From positions 1 to 64,000 of the forward strand of contig JAOQAK010000073.1 of assembly GCA_025963635.1 (NCBI GenBank): DNA of 64,000 bases, read 5' to 3'. The translations under genes were made by a program, and so were the position numbers. This stretch comes from Ferruginibacter sp. GTDB lineage: Bacteria; Bacteroidota; Bacteroidia; Chitinophagales; Chitinophagaceae. The notes below the pieces were generated by a model, which saw only the letters and a list, made by a program, of their open reading frames with translations, searched no databases and had not been told where the DNA came from. Position 1 is the first letter of the stretch. Each line of letters begins with the position of its first letter. Positions 32,712 to 42,700 of this stretch are shown piece after piece.

Positions 32712-34826
32712 ATGAAATGCATACAAATAATAGCTGCTATTTTTTTACTGGCAAGCTGCTCTTCTTCGGATAAGAATAATCATGCTACCTGGACGGAATA
32801 CCTTGGCGGCTCCGACCGCAACCATTATTCAACCCTTTCACAAGTAGATACCAATAATGTGGGACGTCTGCAAATTGCCTGGACATACGACTCCCCCGAT
32901 TCAGGGCAGATGCAAATGAGCCCAATCATGGTAAACGGCATCGTTTATGGTGTAACATCTGCTTTAAAAGCATTTGCACTCGATGCTGCAACCGGGAAGG
33001 AAATATGGTTGTACAAAGATTCGGCTGCCAGCAGCGGCACTTGCCGCGGAGTTGCTTATTGGGAAGATGGTGCAGACAAACGCGTTTTTTATACGATTGG
33101 GGCTAACCTTGTCGCATTGAATGCCGTTGATGGGAAATTGATAACCAATTTCGGCAACAACGGAAAAGTGAATTTACACACCGGCTTACCCGAAGTAGCG
33201 AAAGATAAATTTATTACCAGCACCACACCGGGAACAATCTATAAAGATTTGATCATTATGCCGGTAAGGGTGGCCGAAGATGAAACCGCTGCACCAGGAG
33301 ATATCAGGGCATTTGATGTACGAACGGGCAAATTAACCTGGTCATTTCATACCATTCCACATCCCGGTGAAAAGGGTTACGAAACCTGGCCTGCTGAAAC
33401 TTATAAAAATTTAAATGTCGGCGGAGTTAATAACTGGACGGGTATGGCCCTCGATAAAAAAACCGGTACCCTCTTTATTCCACTGGGCTCCGCCGCCCCT
33501 GATTTTTACGGGGCCAACCGGAAGGGCACCAACCTGTACGCCAATTGCCTGCTCGCACTCGATGCAAATAATGGCAGCTATAAATGGCATTACCAGATGG
33601 TGCACCACGATTTGTGGGACAGGGACCCAGCATCCCCACCCAATTTAGTAACGGTTACCATCAATGGCAAATCCGTGGATGCCGTGGCACAGCTAACCAA
33701 GCAGGCCTACACTTTTGTACTTGACAGAAAAACGGGTGAGCCTTTGTTTCCGGTACATGAAGTTGCTATGCCGGCTTCCTTGTTGCCCGGTGAGCAGGCC
33801 TGGCCAACGCAGCCAATCCCTTCTTTACCAAAACCATTTGCAAGGGAGGCCCGCCAATTAACAGAAAATGACATCAGCCCGTTTGCGGCGAATAAGAATG
33901 AGCTCAAAAAGATATTGATGGCAGCAGACAAAAGATTCTTCGCTCCGCCGGATACCGGTAAACTGTTGCTATTACCGGGTTACGATGGTGGCGCAGAATA
34001 CGGAGGCGCAGCAGCGGATCCGTTCAAGGGAATTATCTATGTAAATTCCAACGAAATGGCCTGGTTCCTGTCGTTGGAACAACAACCAAAAGTTGCGGCT
34101 GGTATCTCAAACAACAAAAATACTCAATCTTCCGCCGGGGAACAGGTATATAGTGTTTATTGCAGCGCCTGTCATGGTAAAGACAGGTTGGGCAATGCTT
34201 CCAGCGGATATCCTAGCCTTGCCTCCTTCTCCCAAAAACAAACCCCCACTTATGTGCATCAAATCATCAATAACGGTAAAGGGATGATGCCGGGCTTTGC
34301 TTATATCTCCAAAGAGGATAAACAACAACTGGTGGAATATTTATTTGGAACTGAAAAAAGCGAAGCCCATTCAACCAATCTTTCCTCCGCACCACGGGAT
34401 CTGTACAGGCATTCCGGCTACAAAAAATTTTTGGATGACAAAGGACTTCCGGCAATTGCTCCGCCATGGGGAACACTTACTGCCATCGATTTAAATACAG
34501 GTCAGCATCTTTGGCAAACTACTTTAGGAATAACGCCGGGCCTGCCCGACCAGGATACCCATCCTACAGGTTGTGAAAGTTATGGCGGACCAATTATAAC
34601 CGAAAACGGTTTATTGCTGATTGCCGCCACCAAAGACGGCATGTTCAGGGCATTTAATAAGTATACCGGCAAATTATTATGGCAGGTGAAACTGCCCGCT
34701 GCTTCATTTGCAACTCCCGCGGTGTATTTTATTGATGGCAGGCAATATATTGTGATAGCTTGTGGCGGAGAAAAACTAGGCACCCCAAAAGGAAACAAGC
34801 TGGTGGCTTTTGCTTTACCAAAATAA
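32712..34826 (+). CDS. PQQ-dependent dehydrogenase-like lipoprotein with inserted cytochrome c domain
   Basis: The 704-residue protein has a lipoprotein signal (MKCIQIIAAIFLLASC, Cys16). The beta-propeller of the glucose/alcohol quinoprotein family is shown by repeats such as WTEYLGGSDRNHYSTLSQVD, ALDAATGKEIW, DVRTGKLTWSFHTIPHPGE and HHDLWDRDPASPP. Near residue 478 a single-haem cytochrome c domain (VYCSACHGKDRLG) is inserted before the last propeller blades, which resume with WGTLTAIDLNTGQHLW. It should oxidise a sugar or alcohol in the periplasm and pass electrons through its haem. The substrate and PQQ supply are not visible in this window. Confidence 0.9.
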   Translation: MKCIQIIAAIFLLASCSSSDKNNHATWTEYLGGSDRNHYSTLSQVDTNNVGRLQIAWTYDSPDSGQMQMSPIMVNGIVYGVTSALKAFALDAATGKEIWLYKDSAASSGTCRGVAYWEDGADKRVFYTIGANLVALNAVDGKLITNFGNNGKVNLHTGLPEVAKDKFITSTTPGTIYKDLIIMPVRVAEDETAAPGDIRAFDVRTGKLTWSFHTIPHPGEKGYETWPAETYKNLNVGGVNNWTGMALDKKTGTLFIPLGSAAPDFYGANRKGTNLYANCLLALDANNGSYKWHYQMVHHDLWDRDPASPPNLVTVTINGKSVDAVAQLTKQAYTFVLDRKTGEPLFPVHEVAMPASLLPGEQAWPTQPIPSLPKPFAREARQLTENDISPFAANKNELKKILMAADKRFFAPPDTGKLLLLPGYDGGAEYGGAAADPFKGIIYVNSNEMAWFLSLEQQPKVAAGISNNKNTQSSAGEQVYSVYCSACHGKDRLGNASSGYPSLASFSQKQTPTYVHQIINNGKGMMPGFAYISKEDKQQLVEYLFGTEKSEAHSTNLSSAPRDLYRHSGYKKFLDDKGLPAIAPPWGTLTAIDLNTGQHLWQTTLGITPGLPDQDTHPTGCESYGGPIITENGLLLIAATKDGMFRAFNKYTGKLLWQVKLPAASFATPAVYFIDGRQYIVIACGGEKLGTPKGNKLVAFALPK

Positions 34827-35074
34827 TAAAAGCAGAAATAATAAAAAACTTTGCGTTTTCGTTTATTAATCGGCCTGAGGGTGAATTAATTTAAAGATCA
34901 AATAGCTGCGGTGCTACTTTTTGCTGAAATAGAAATGAAAAAATTGAGTTAAATAGTAGGATGGCACTGGATTTTTTGAGAATTCATATTTAGGTTTGTG
35001 AAAACAACCACCAATATCTTTTCTCCTTATCCCTATTTAACCGGTCTTCATTTATAATCGTTAAAAGCACATGC

Positions 35075-35881
35075 ATGCGTTTTTTTAAGCAACAGTTCCT
35101 GGTATGGATCGCCCTTCTATCAATGATCAGCGTCCAGGCTCAATTTACCGACACTGCTGCCATTCAGCCGCTGAGCAAAGATTCCCTTTCTACAGTAAGT
35201 AAATGGAAAGTAATTACCGAACAAAAAAAGTTTACCTATAAATCTTTGGTGGTTCCGGGAGTTTTATTCGTGTATGGATTATCCTCGCTTGAAAGTAATC
35301 AGCTCAAAAGTTTCAATGCCGAAATGAAGGAGGAAATATGGCAGGAGCATCCGCATAAAAAAACAACCATTGACAATTACCTGCAGTATTCACCCGCAAT
35401 AGCAGTATATGGATTGAATGCATTAGGCATAAAGGGCCGAAATAATTTCAGGGACAGGAGCATGATCTACCTGATTTCGAATGTATTTCTGACCAGTTCA
35501 GTCTTTGGTCTCAAAAAGCTCACTCACGAGCTCCGTCCCGACGGAGAAGATTATTATTCCTTTCCCTCCGGTCATACCGCCGAAGCATTTGCCTCCGCCG
35601 AATTTTTGCGGCAGGAGTATAAAGATGTATCCCCCTGGTATGGCATTGCCGGCTATGTGGCCGCAGGTGCAACGGGCGCTTTGCGCATGTACAACAACCG
35701 GCACTGGATGAGTGATGTACTGGCGGGTGCCGGGGTCGGTATTGCTTCTACTAAATTGGCTTACTGGATCTATCCCTCCATCAAACGAAAATTATTCAAA
35801 GACAAGCCAATGAACACTATGATCATGCCGTACTACCAAAGTGGCGGAGCCGGTATTGCGATGGTGTATAAATTTCATTAA
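35075..35881 (+). CDS. PAP2 superfamily phosphatase, exported
   Basis: The 268-residue protein has signal peptide MRFFKQQFLVWIALLSMISVQA. The three phosphatase motifs are KKLTHELRPDG (KxxxxxxRP), SFPSGHTAEAF (PSGH) and the motif-3 segment LRMYNNRHWMSDVLAG, giving catalytic His residues in motifs 2 and 3. Unlike typical membrane PAP2 enzymes it has few strong membrane helices before motif 1. Probable substrates are lipid phosphates such as undecaprenyl pyrophosphate, lipid A or phosphatidate; the choice cannot be made from sequence. Confidence 0.9.
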   Translation: MRFFKQQFLVWIALLSMISVQAQFTDTAAIQPLSKDSLSTVSKWKVITEQKKFTYKSLVVPGVLFVYGLSSLESNQLKSFNAEMKEEIWQEHPHKKTTIDNYLQYSPAIAVYGLNALGIKGRNNFRDRSMIYLISNVFLTSSVFGLKKLTHELRPDGEDYYSFPSGHTAEAFASAEFLRQEYKDVSPWYGIAGYVAAGATGALRMYNNRHWMSDVLAGAGVGIASTKLAYWIYPSIKRKLFKDKPMNTMIMPYYQSGGAGIAMVYKFH

Positions 35882-36491
35882 AAGCCGGATTTAATTAAAT
35901 AACACTCAAGCCTTCGCAGCCAGTGTTTAAGATTGCTAAACACCGGCGCACAAATTCATTTGTTTACAAACATCTGTTTTTCAATGAAGCATCGTTGTGT
36001 CACTCCCGTGTACAATTTCAGCAATGAGGAGCGATGGACAGCTACTCCTAAGTTAATTGCAATGAGTGTTCAAGCTTCTTTTCCCAAATACAAAAACTAT
36101 CAAAGGCAGGACCCGCCGCTTAAAACGAATAAACACTCCCTGAAATATATGTTATAAGGAGCAAGGAGCATGCAAATCACATGAGTATCTCCCCTCCGAT
36201 TACGTCGGGTCCTTTACGTCTGGTCTTTTGAATTGTAAGCTTTAACTGTGAAGAATCTCGCCCGGGAAGTCTGCGGAAATGATCGTTATAGAGTGCTCTA
36301 CCGACAATTCACCATTTGCGTTCCACCGTTCAGCTTTACCTTCTACCACTTCAACCCAATTTTTTTTTGTGATTTTCATTCCTTACTTTGTCAGTTGATT
36401 GTCATGAGCTTGCAGGAACATGTGCTGACTAAATGCCGTTCATGTTTTCTAAGACCGCCCGAAAATGTTCCTCATAACAAAACTTAGCTGT
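35882..36491. other. 610-base intergenic region
   Basis: A perfect 7-bp hairpin (GTGTTTA/TAAACAC, 35923-35943) follows the PAP2 gene, and copy B of the 50-base dispersed repeat lies at 35960-36009. No recognisable gene was found: the open frames here have no family character. The remainder has uneven composition and may be decayed sequence. Confidence 0.45.
35960..36009 (+). repeat. Dispersed 50-base repeat, copy B
   Basis: Ungapped match to 31952-32001, with identical outer blocks (first 8 and last 20 bases). Both copies lie downstream of membrane/envelope genes in gene-poor gaps. Orientation is the same in both. Confidence 0.55.
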
Positions 36492-37724
36492 ATGAAATCA
36501 TCGAAATTTGGCTGGATCATTTTACTGCTATGGATCACTGCCTGTAATAATACTTCAACCCATAAAATGGATAGTACCACTAGCCCATCGCCTGTTGTAA
36601 AAGGAATGTATGCGTATGACGCAGATTTTTTAAAGAAGCACACGAAAAATGTGCTGGAATTGGTGAATGAAGACAGCACTGCCAGGGTGTTAATCTCTGC
36701 TGATTACCAGGGACGGGTGATGACGAGCACCGCAACAGGTGATACCGGCACCAGCTTTGGATGGATCAATTATGACCTGGTTTCAGCTGAAAAAAAGAAA
36801 GCACAATTTAACCCGGTAGGCGGCGAAGAAAGGTTTTGGATGGGTCCGGAAGGAGGACAGTATTCTCTTTATTTCAAGGGTGGTGACTCTTTTACAATTG
36901 CTCATTGGCAGGTCCCCTCTTTTATTGATACAGACCCTTACGAGGTGAAGCAATCCAGCGCTACTTCAGTAACCTTTTCAAAGAAAACCGCTATCACCAA
37001 TTACAGTGGGACCAATTTTAATATCGCCATACAACGAACGATCAAACTACTTTCCAGGCAGGAATTGGAAACGAGGTTAAACACTACGCTACCGGATATC
37101 AACTTTGTTGCTTACGAAAGCGATAACAAAGTCACCAATACCGGCGACAAGGATTGGACAAAAGCAAAAGGATTATTATCCATCTGGCTGTTGGGTATGT
37201 TTACGCCTTCTACCTCAACAACCGTAATCATTCCTTTTCATCCGTTGCCCAATGCCCGCTCTTACATTACCGACAACTATTTTGGAGAAATCCCCGCAGA
37301 CCGTTTGCAGGTAAAGGACAGTGTTTTGTATTTCACCTGCGATGGAAAACTGAGGAGTAAGATCGGCCTATCCCCGGTAGTTGCCAAACCCATTGCCGGA
37401 AGCTATGACTTTGAAAAAAACATCCTCACGATCATCATCCCACAGGTAAATAAAACTGCAGACTATGTGAACAGCAAATGGGAAATGCAACAACAGCCTT
37501 ATAAAGGCGATGTGATCAATGCTTATAATGATGGCCCGCTGGCAGATGGTACGCAGATGGGCCCGTTTTATGAAATAGAATCTTCCTCTCCCGCTTTGGC
37601 TTTGAAGAGGGGCGACACCGGGCAATACAAAGAAAGCACCTGCCATTTCCAGGGCAACTATGGCACACTAAAACTACTGGCGAAGCAATTGCTCGGTGTT
37701 GATCTTGATACAATAAAAAAATAA
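36492..37724 (+). CDS. DUF6786 family lipoprotein
   Basis: The lipoprotein has about 410 residues. ATG 36492 (MKSSKFGWIILLLWITACNN) is preferred to the upstream frame opening because it starts a clean lipobox signal (WITAC). The mature protein is beta-rich, with blocks ARVLISADYQGRVMTSTA, FNPVGGEERFWMGPEGGQ and GPFYEIESSSPALALKRG that resemble the DUF6786 family, which appears related to aldose-epimerase-like sugar-binding folds. It lies 6 bases before an FAH-family gene, so it probably participates in the same sugar-related pathway. Confidence 0.8.
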   Translation: MKSSKFGWIILLLWITACNNTSTHKMDSTTSPSPVVKGMYAYDADFLKKHTKNVLELVNEDSTARVLISADYQGRVMTSTATGDTGTSFGWINYDLVSAEKKKAQFNPVGGEERFWMGPEGGQYSLYFKGGDSFTIAHWQVPSFIDTDPYEVKQSSATSVTFSKKTAITNYSGTNFNIAIQRTIKLLSRQELETRLNTTLPDINFVAYESDNKVTNTGDKDWTKAKGLLSIWLLGMFTPSTSTTVIIPFHPLPNARSYITDNYFGEIPADRLQVKDSVLYFTCDGKLRSKIGLSPVVAKPIAGSYDFEKNILTIIIPQVNKTADYVNSKWEMQQQPYKGDVINAYNDGPLADGTQMGPFYEIESSSPALALKRGDTGQYKESTCHFQGNYGTLKLLAKQLLGVDLDTIKK

Positions 37725-37730
37725 ACCCGA

Positions 37731-38582
37731 ATGCATTTATACAAAACATCCAAGGGCAATGTCCTTCAAAATGACACAAAATCTGTTTTGCTGGAAGATG
37801 ATTGGGACACGCTCATCAACCGGCAGGATCTCTACCAGCATCTTTCGCAACTTGCTTCCTCCACCGAAGCCATCAGTGAAGAACATAAGGAGTATTTAAT
37901 TAGCAACTTTTTGTTGGCGCCGGTAGGCAACCAGGAGGTTTGGGCGGCCGGTGTTACTTATTTGCGTAGCCGCGATGCCAGGATGGAAGAGTCCGAGGAT
38001 TCCGGCGCAGCGGATTGTTATGAAAGAGTGTATGAAGCCGAGCGGCCCGAGTTGTTTTTTAAATCTTTACCGCATCGCGTAGCCGGTCATAAAGAACCCG
38101 TATATATCCGTAAGGATTCTACCTGGAATGTTCCGGAACCGGAGTTAACATTATATATCAATGCACAGGGTAGTATCCAGGCATATACCATCGGTAATGA
38201 TATGAGTTCGAGGAGTATTGAAGGGGAAAATCCGTTATATCTTCCCCAGGCAAAAACGTATGAAAGAAGTGCTGCCATTGGCCCTTGTCTTTTTGTTACG
38301 AGCGAACCCATTTCTTTAAATACCTCCATCCGGATGGACATCTTTCGAAATAGTGAAAAGATGTTCGATGATGCCACCACGCTTACCCAAATGAAACGTT
38401 CCCCAGGTGAACTTGCCGGTTGGTTGTATCGTGAAATGGATTTTAAGGCGGGTTGTTTTCTTATGACAGGCACCTGCGTTGTGCCACCTTCAGCCTTTAC
38501 TTTACAAAAAGAAGATATTGTAAATATCAGCATTGATGGAATTGGTACTTTGTCAAATATCATCGCGGAAAAGGCGCCCTAG
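37731..38582 (+). CDS. Fumarylacetoacetate hydrolase family protein, sugar-acid type
   Basis: In this 283-residue cytosolic enzyme, the C-terminal FAH domain carries metal-binding residues in [16 protein letters not shown] (Glu-x-Glu) and the block [20 protein letters not shown], then [20 protein letters not shown]. The [11 protein letters not shown] variant is typical of the branch that includes 2-dehydro-3-deoxy-pentonate dehydratases, as opposed to fumarylacetoacetase itself. A sugar-acid dehydratase or hydrolase role is therefore likely. It is followed within 110 bases by GH172. Confidence 0.87.
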   Translation: MHLYKTSKGNVLQNDTKSVLLEDDWDTLINRQDLYQHLSQLASSTEAISEEHKEYLISNFLLAPVGNQEVWAAGVTYLRSRDARMEESEDSGAADCYERVYEAERPELFFKSLPHRVAGHKEPVYIRKDSTWNVPEPELTLYINAQGSIQAYTIGNDMSSRSIEGENPLYLPQAKTYERSAAIGPCLFVTSEPISLNTSIRMDIFRNSEKMFDDATTLTQMKRSPGELAGWLYREMDFKAGCFLMTGTCVVPPSAFTLQKEDIVNISIDGIGTLSNIIAEKAP

Positions 38583-38692
38583 CAGATGCTGATTCGGCTT
38601 ACCGGCAACAAACGCAAAACACTTGAGTGCTGTTGTAAAGTTTTCAACCAGGCAGGATCAAATTTGTCACCATACTTTCAAAACTTATTCTC

Positions 38693-39853
38693 ATGCAAAA
38701 AGCGATCTGCAGTTTATTTTTTTGTGTAATTGCCGGGTGTATTATACAGGCACAAAAGTACAACGGCATAGATGCGAATATGGGCAACCTGTTTCGCCTG
38801 TCGGATGCCAAATCAAGATCAATAAGCCCTGAAAATTTTACCGGTACAAAAGGTGAAGGCGGCAAAGCAACTACAGGAACCGGCGCAGGACCTTCAAGAG
38901 ATTTGGGCCAGGGCTGGAAAGTTAGTCCAAGCGTGGTGATAAAATCTAAAACCACCTTTACAGTTGCCGAGATCAACGGGCCGGGTTCCATACAACATAT
39001 CTGGATGACGCCCACTGGTAACTGGCGCTATTCAATCCTGCGGTTTTATTGGGATGATGAAACTACTCCCTCTGTAGAAGTGCCTGTGGGAGATTTTTTT
39101 GGAATGGGCTGGGGTAAATATTCTCCCCTGCAATCCCTTGCCGTATGTGTTAATCCCGGCAGCGCTTTTAATTGTTACTGGCCCATGCCGTTTAGGAAAA
39201 AGTGCAAGATTACAATGGAGAACATTGATACTGAAAACATGGTGTTGTACTACCAGGTAGATTATATTTTAACGGAAGTGCCAGCAGATGCCGGATATTT
39301 TCATGCACAGTTTAACCGGGTAAACCCACTGCCCTACAAACAAAATTATACGCTGGTAGACGGCATAAAAGGAAAGGGCCAGTATGTTGGAACCTATATG
39401 GCATGGGGAGTTCACAACAATGGCTGGTGGGGCGAAGGAGAGATTAAGTTTTTTATGGATGGCGATACAGATTATCCAACCATTTGTGGTACAGGAACAG
39501 AAGATTATTTTTGTGGTTCTTACGACTTCGATACCCGGAAGAAAAATGAGGCTGGCATAGAGCAAACCAATTACACAGAATTCTCTACTGCTTATGCCGG
39601 CCTGCCGCAGGTAATTAAAGGTGATGGGCATTATGATGTCGGGCAGCGGTTTGGCCTGTACCGATGGCATATCAGCGATCCAATCCGTTTTGAAAAGGAT
39701 TTAAAAGTAACCATCCAGGCGTTGGGCTGGAGAAGCGGCGGGCGATATCTTCCCTTGCAGGATGACATCGCATCAACCGTATTCTGGTATCAAACAGAAC
39801 CGCATGGGGCTTTTCCAAAAATGCTCACGAAAGATCAGCTCGAAGTAAATTGA
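38693..39853 (+). CDS. Glycoside hydrolase family 172 (DUF2961) protein
   Basis: The 386-residue exported protein has signal peptide MQKAICSLFFCVIAGCIIQA. The family is recognised from MGNLFRLSDAKSRSISPENF, the early GGKA motif, AEINGPGSIQHIWMTPTG, the block VPVGDFFGMGWGKY, and the catalytic-site region ICGTGTEDYFCGSYDFD. GH172 enzymes form a double jelly-roll fold and include difructose-dianhydride-type and arabinofuranosidase activities. The particular glycan is not deducible, but together with the CE1-like esterase next door it suggests breakdown of a decorated plant or microbial polysaccharide. Confidence 0.92.
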   Translation: MQKAICSLFFCVIAGCIIQAQKYNGIDANMGNLFRLSDAKSRSISPENFTGTKGEGGKATTGTGAGPSRDLGQGWKVSPSVVIKSKTTFTVAEINGPGSIQHIWMTPTGNWRYSILRFYWDDETTPSVEVPVGDFFGMGWGKYSPLQSLAVCVNPGSAFNCYWPMPFRKKCKITMENIDTENMVLYYQVDYILTEVPADAGYFHAQFNRVNPLPYKQNYTLVDGIKGKGQYVGTYMAWGVHNNGWWGEGEIKFFMDGDTDYPTICGTGTEDYFCGSYDFDTRKKNEAGIEQTNYTEFSTAYAGLPQVIKGDGHYDVGQRFGLYRWHISDPIRFEKDLKVTIQALGWRSGGRYLPLQDDIASTVFWYQTEPHGAFPKMLTKDQLEVN

Positions 39854-39948
39854 TCTGATGAAAAAACATATTTTCGCATACCAAAATATTGATCCGTGCC
39901 GGATTTTTTACATCATCCACCTAGCGTCGCTTAAACCATTAGCTACAT

Positions 39949-40815
39949 ATGAAGAAGCAATTACAATTCGTTCTCTGTTGCCTGTTCGCCTTACCGATGT
40001 TTACCTTTTCGCAAACCGGTAAAGTGATGGATAACCTTTCCATGACTAGCAAAATTTTAAAAATGGAAAGAAAGTATGCGGTCTATCTCCCACCGGGTTA
40101 CGAAAATTCGGACCGGAGCTATCCCGTTCTTTATTTATTGCATGGCGGCGGTGATGACCAAACGGGTTGGGTGCAATTTGGCGAAGTATTGCGTATTGCA
40201 GATAAAGCGATCAATGAAGGAACTGCAACACCCATGGTGATCATCATGCCGGATGCCAATACCGGTCAGCGGGGTTACTCAAACAACGCCACCGGCACCT
40301 GGAGATATGAAGATTTTTTCTTTGAAGAATTAATGCCTATGGTAGAAAAGAAATACCGCATCAAAGCAGAAAAAAGATATCGTGCAATAAGTGGTTTGTC
40401 TATGGGAGGTGATGGCACGTTCACTTATGCATTGCATCATCCAGAATTGTTTTCTTCGGCTTGTCCGCTAAGTGCCGGCACAGGCCCGCTTACCATTGAC
40501 GATGCAAAAACAAGGCTGAGGAAAGATAACCCAACCATGGCGGATTCGCTCATTTTAAAATACTACAACCGGCAAAGCGTGCCCGCCCTGGTAAATGCTT
40601 TACCGGATACGCTTAAAAAAGCAGTTCGCTGGTATATCGATTGTGGTGATGATGACTTCTTGTATGAAGGAAATGCATTGGTCCATATTGCAATGCGGAA
40701 AAGGGAAATACCACACGAATACCGCGTAAGGGATGGAGCACATAACTGGACTTATTGGCGTAAATCTTTGCCGGATGTGCTGGAATTTGTATCACAGGCA
40801 TTTCACCAATATTGA
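39949..40815 (+). CDS. Esterase of the CE1/esterase D-like family, exported
   Basis: This 288-residue alpha/beta hydrolase has signal peptide MKKQLQFVLCCLFALPMFTFS. The catalytic serine is in ISGLSMGGDGTF, the acid in DCGDDDFLYEG and the histidine in VRDGAHNWTYW, the pattern of PF00756-type enzymes including feruloyl and acetyl-xylan esterases. It probably removes ester decorations from polysaccharides or acts on small aromatic esters. It follows the GH172 gene and is transcribed toward the convergent signalling genes. Confidence 0.9.
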   Translation: MKKQLQFVLCCLFALPMFTFSQTGKVMDNLSMTSKILKMERKYAVYLPPGYENSDRSYPVLYLLHGGGDDQTGWVQFGEVLRIADKAINEGTATPMVIIMPDANTGQRGYSNNATGTWRYEDFFFEELMPMVEKKYRIKAEKRYRAISGLSMGGDGTFTYALHHPELFSSACPLSAGTGPLTIDDAKTRLRKDNPTMADSLILKYYNRQSVPALVNALPDTLKKAVRWYIDCGDDDFLYEGNALVHIAMRKREIPHEYRVRDGAHNWTYWRKSLPDVLEFVSQAFHQY

Positions 40816-40861
40816 GGCCAGCCTTTTTTAAAGAAGAAGTGATAACGGAAATGCCATGAGA

Positions 40862-42697
40862 TTAGATGTGCACAGGATGATGTTTATCGAAGCTAACCAA
40901 TAGCTCGCAACCTCTGCCCGGCGAGGATATTACTTTCATTGTACCATTAAATAAGGATGCACGGGTTTTAATATTGAGCAGGCCAACCCCCTGGGTTTTC
41001 TTTGCTTTGTCGAACCCAATCCCATTGTCTTTTATGTTCAACACTATCTTCCCGTTTTCGTGGGCGATGGTAAGGTGAACTATTGAAGCTTTTGAGTATT
41101 TGAGGATATTATTAAATTGCTCCTGCACAATCCTGTAAATGCCCAGTTTTAATTTATCCGAAGTAGAATTTTCATTGAACCTTTTCAAATCTGCAAACAC
41201 CTTTATTGAGCTAGCCTTTGAAACGGTGGAAATGATATTATTAAGTGATTCGGTTAGCTCAGAATCGTCCAGTGACGGCGGAATCAGGGAATGTGAGAGA
41301 TACCGTATTTCTGCAATTGCCGAACTGATAAGAAACTCTGTTTCGTCGAGGAATGAATTAGGTTGCGAGATATCTCTTTTGGCGAGGCCCAGGTACAGTC
41401 TTGAACTCGCTAGTATCTGGTTCACATTATCATGTAATTCGCTGCCAATTGCCTGCCGCTCTTTTTCCTGGGCGGTAATTACTGCCTCGGTGATTTCCTG
41501 TTGCTTTTTTAGCTGCTCTTCCTCCAGCTTCTCCTCCAGTAATATTTTTTCAGTAACATTGTTTGCCAGGTAAAGCACCACCGCTTTTCCTTTATATTCA
41601 ATCCTGTGCGCAGTAGTGTCCATAAACATGTATTCGCCCATTTTATTGAGATGTTTCCAGGTGTCGGTTACCTTAAAAAAAACATCTGCCCGGGCCTTTT
41701 GCGCCAGTTCCTTTATTTTACAGTGATCTTCATGCGTGCAGAGATCGAGCACTGTTTTGGATAGAAATTCATCTTTAGAATAACCGTATTGCTCAATAGC
41801 AGAATCATTCACTTCCAATATTTTGTGTGTGTTAAGGTCCCATACTAAAATACAGGCAGGATTATTATTAAATAAATACCGGTAGCGTTCTTCAGAGGTT
41901 TTTAGAATGCTTTCTGCTTCCTTGCGTTGCGTAATATTCTGCGTGGCGCCAATTACCCGGGTAGCTTTCCCCGATTTATCACGGAGGATATAACCCAGGT
42001 CGCAGATATAAGCATAGCTGCCATTGTCTTTTTTTACACGGCATTCTACATCAAAAATAAACTGCTCTGGGTTATCAAGAATTTCTTTTACCTGTATCTC
42101 CGTCTCCTCCACATCTTCAGGATGTATGCGATCAATGAAAAACTGCGTGTCAGGGGCTATTTCTTTCAGGTTACTTCCAAATATCTTATTCCAGCTATCA
42201 ATATTTCTATAAATCTCACCGGTAATTACATTCCAGTCCCAAACCATATCATTGGTTGCCTTGCTTACCAGGTTGTACCGTTCAATGCTTTCCTGCAAAG
42301 CCTCCATATTTCTCTTTCGTTCAATGCTGTACCGGATGGTTTTAGCCAGAAGTTTCTCGTCGAAATCCCCTTTAATCAGGTAATCCTGGGCACCAAGGGT
42401 GATGGCATCCAGTGCAAGCCGGGTATCTGTAAGTCCGGATAGTATAACTACCGGTGTCTTGCCTGCATTTTGAATAATGCTGTTAAAAGTGTCGATGCCG
42501 TTGCTGTCCGGGAGAGAAAGATCCAATAAAATAATATCTACAGGCTCCTTTAGGCGGTCCAGTGCATCTTCCAGCGAAGTTGCTGAAAAGAGATTTTTTA
42601 TAACAATACCGGAGGCATCCAACAATTCAGAAAGCAGGTATTGATCCCCGATATTGTCCTCTACCATCAAAATATTGATTGCGGTATTGAATACCAT
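40862..42697 (-). CDS. Hybrid sensor: receiver, two PAS domains, LiaS/NarX-type histidine kinase
   Basis: In this 611-residue cytosolic protein, residues 1-125 are a receiver (ILMVEDNIGDQYLLSELL, phosphoacceptor Asp in IILLDLSLPDSNG, conserved Lys in DYLIKGD). PAS domains occupy about 135-265 and 275-395. A coiled linker leads to the HisKA_3 box ERQAIGSELHDNVNQIL with the phosphorylatable His, then HATPase_c (KDNGIGFDKAKKTQGVGLLN). No membrane segment is present. HisKA_3 kinases normally pair with NarL-type regulators such as the one at 48229. It follows the CheY-like gene by 3 bases. Confidence 0.92.
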   Translation of the reverse strand: MVFNTAINILMVEDNIGDQYLLSELLDASGIVIKNLFSATSLEDALDRLKEPVDIILLDLSLPDSNGIDTFNSIIQNAGKTPVVILSGLTDTRLALDAITLGAQDYLIKGDFDEKLLAKTIRYSIERKRNMEALQESIERYNLVSKATNDMVWDWNVITGEIYRNIDSWNKIFGSNLKEIAPDTQFFIDRIHPEDVEETEIQVKEILDNPEQFIFDVECRVKKDNGSYAYICDLGYILRDKSGKATRVIGATQNITQRKEAESILKTSEERYRYLFNNNPACILVWDLNTHKILEVNDSAIEQYGYSKDEFLSKTVLDLCTHEDHCKIKELAQKARADVFFKVTDTWKHLNKMGEYMFMDTTAHRIEYKGKAVVLYLANNVTEKILLEEKLEEEQLKKQQEITEAVITAQEKERQAIGSELHDNVNQILASSRLYLGLAKRDISQPNSFLDETEFLISSAIAEIRYLSHSLIPPSLDDSELTESLNNIISTVSKASSIKVFADLKRFNENSTSDKLKLGIYRIVQEQFNNILKYSKASIVHLTIAHENGKIVLNIKDNGIGFDKAKKTQGVGLLNIKTRASLFNGTMKVISSPGRGCELLVSFDKHHPVHI

Positions 42698-42700
42698 AAT

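Noticed and set aside
35923-35943. GTGTTTA/TAAACAC hairpin as a terminator of the PAP2 gene
   Set aside because: The stem is perfect but no T tract follows on the coding strand; recorded only within the intergenic description.
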